Of a stretch of DNA of 14,315 nucleotides, positions 13,693 to 14,315 are shown piece after piece. The translations under genes were made by a program, and so were the position numbers. Position 1 is the stretch's first letter, and each line of letters opens with the position of its first letter. Below the pieces are notes generated by a model. The model saw only the letters and a program-made list of their open reading frames with translations, had not been told where the DNA came from and ran no database searches. Source of the stretch: an uncultured Chloroflexota bacterium (GTDB lineage: Bacteria > Chloroflexota > Dehalococcoidia > SM23-28-2 > RBG-16-64-32); the NCBI GenBank assembly GCA_913056415.1, contig CAJXNA010000022.1:1-14315 (forward strand), written 5' to 3'.

Positions 13693-14139
13693 ATGCGCTT
13701 TCCCATCCGCATGAGCCTGCTGTGGCGGCCGTTCCTGCTGCCCTTCGGGGGCACGTCGCAGCGCTCCTACGTTGAGCTGGAGGACGGGGTGCTGCACGTG
13801 CGCCTCGGCTGGCTGTTCGACCATCGCTTTCCCCTGACCCAGGTGGAGGCGGCGTCGCCCTCTCACTGGCCGCTGTTGGGCGGTATCGGCTGGCGCACGA
13901 ACTTCCGCGGCACCGTGGGCCTGATCGGCACCTACGCCAACGTCGTGGAGATCCGGTTCAAGGAGCGCCAGCGCCTGCGTATGCTCCTCCCCACGTCCTG
14001 CGAGCGCCTCTACCTCTCTCTACAGAAGCCGCGTGACTTCATCAACGCCCTGCAAGAAGCCACCGCTGGTGGAGCCCCGGCGGAGCCGGTGGCCACAGCG
14101 CCGAAGGCTCGGAAGCGGCGTCGCAAGAGGAGCGGCTAG
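13693..14139 (+). CDS. Conserved protein of unknown function with a basic tail
   Basis: A 148-residue protein I cannot assign to a named family. It has no membrane helix long enough to be convincing. It shows alternating beta-strand-like segments (SYVELEDGVLHVRLGW, 25-40), a Trp/Gly-rich centre (WPLLGGIGWRT, 59-69) and GLIGTYANVVEIRFK (76-90). It then has LYLSLQKPRDFINAL (106-120), a closing segment seen in beta-rich, PH-like hypothetical proteins. The last 25 residues are Ala/Pro-rich and end in KARKRRRKRSG, a strongly basic tail that could bind nucleic acid or acidic lipid. AGGAGG (13681-13686) is six bases before the ATG, an excellent ribosome site. It follows the small barrel gene by 26 bases and shares its CTAG stop with the convergent gene. 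Confidence 0.75.
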   Translation: MRFPIRMSLLWRPFLLPFGGTSQRSYVELEDGVLHVRLGWLFDHRFPLTQVEAASPSHWPLLGGIGWRTNFRGTVGLIGTYANVVEIRFKERQRLRMLLPTSCERLYLSLQKPRDFINALQEATAGGAPAEPVATAPKARKRRRKRSG

Positions 14140-14315
14140 CCGGCCTCCCGCGCCCGCACGAACGCCTGCCAGCGCTTCCGCAGCTCCGACTGGCCCCAGT
14201 TATAGCCCACGGCGTCACCCACACTGTTCGCCACGTTCGCCGAGCCGATGTAGAACACGGCCATCGTCCCGAAGAACGCCAGCGCCGTCCACCAGTTGAC
14301 CCCGGAGAACGCCAG
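14136..14315 (-). CDS. Partial gene, C-terminus of a likely membrane protein
   Basis: Reading leftward from the window edge gives 59 codons ending in TAG at 14138-14136. The segment NWWTALAFFGTMAVFYIGSANVA looks like a transmembrane helix. After it come SVGDAVGYNWGQSELRKRW and a basic, soluble end finishing REAG. No family is recognised from this fragment, and the start lies beyond the window. Its stop overlaps the plus-strand gene stop in the palindrome CTAG, so both genes end within the same four bases. Confidence 0.6.
   Translation of the reverse strand: MAFSGVNWWTALAFFGTMAVFYIGSANVANSVGDAVGYNWGQSELRKRWQAFVRAREAG

Overview
This is a GC-rich, gene-dense bacterial chromosome segment with short intergenic gaps; the longest, about 173 bases, lies between rpsO and pnp. 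The gene content (an rpsO-pnp pair next to dapB/asd/dapA, a DegV protein, a DUF3105 protein, a PAP2_3-type membrane phosphatase and Shine-Dalgarno-led starts) suggests Chloroflexota, possibly a Dehalococcoidia-like lineage. That is inference from gene order and protein style, not a database result. No tRNA, rRNA, CRISPR array, insertion sequence or att site was seen.

Layout, left to right. Bases 2-88 hold the tail of an upstream plus-strand gene, with an in-frame TAG at 26-28. A leftward unit follows: pepA (2604-1099) and a COG1237-type metallo-beta-lactamase-fold hydrolase (1085-102), served by a good sigma70-type promoter at 2635-2663. A PAP2-family membrane protein (2868-3779) points right. 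It faces a compact leftward operon with overlapping genes: a DegV-domain/P-loop kinase fusion (6191-4692), a membrane-anchored DUF3105 protein (4699-4139) and a small dimeric alpha/beta-barrel protein (4139-3804).

From a divergent promoter region at 6237-6282 the rightward block begins: rpsO, pnp, dapB, a sulfide:quinone oxidoreductase-like flavoprotein, asd, dapA, a small barrel protein and a basic-tailed protein of unknown function. The last gene shares a palindromic CTAG stop with a convergent partial membrane-protein gene at the right edge.

Functionally, rpsO-pnp is the classic translation/RNA-decay pair, and structured RNA can be drawn before both start codons. The genes asd, dapA and dapB give successive steps from aspartyl phosphate toward lysine and diaminopimelate. 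The flavoprotein sits between dapB and asd and has its own control signal, a perfect 10-bp inverted repeat over its likely -10 element. The repeat contains ATTC-N8-GAAT, which resembles the site I recall for sulfide/persulfide-sensing SqrR/BigR-type ArsR repressors.

The most unusual items are that operator, the Gly/Arg-rich RGG tail on PNPase, the DegV-kinase fusion, and the RNA structures in the rpsO and pnp leaders.
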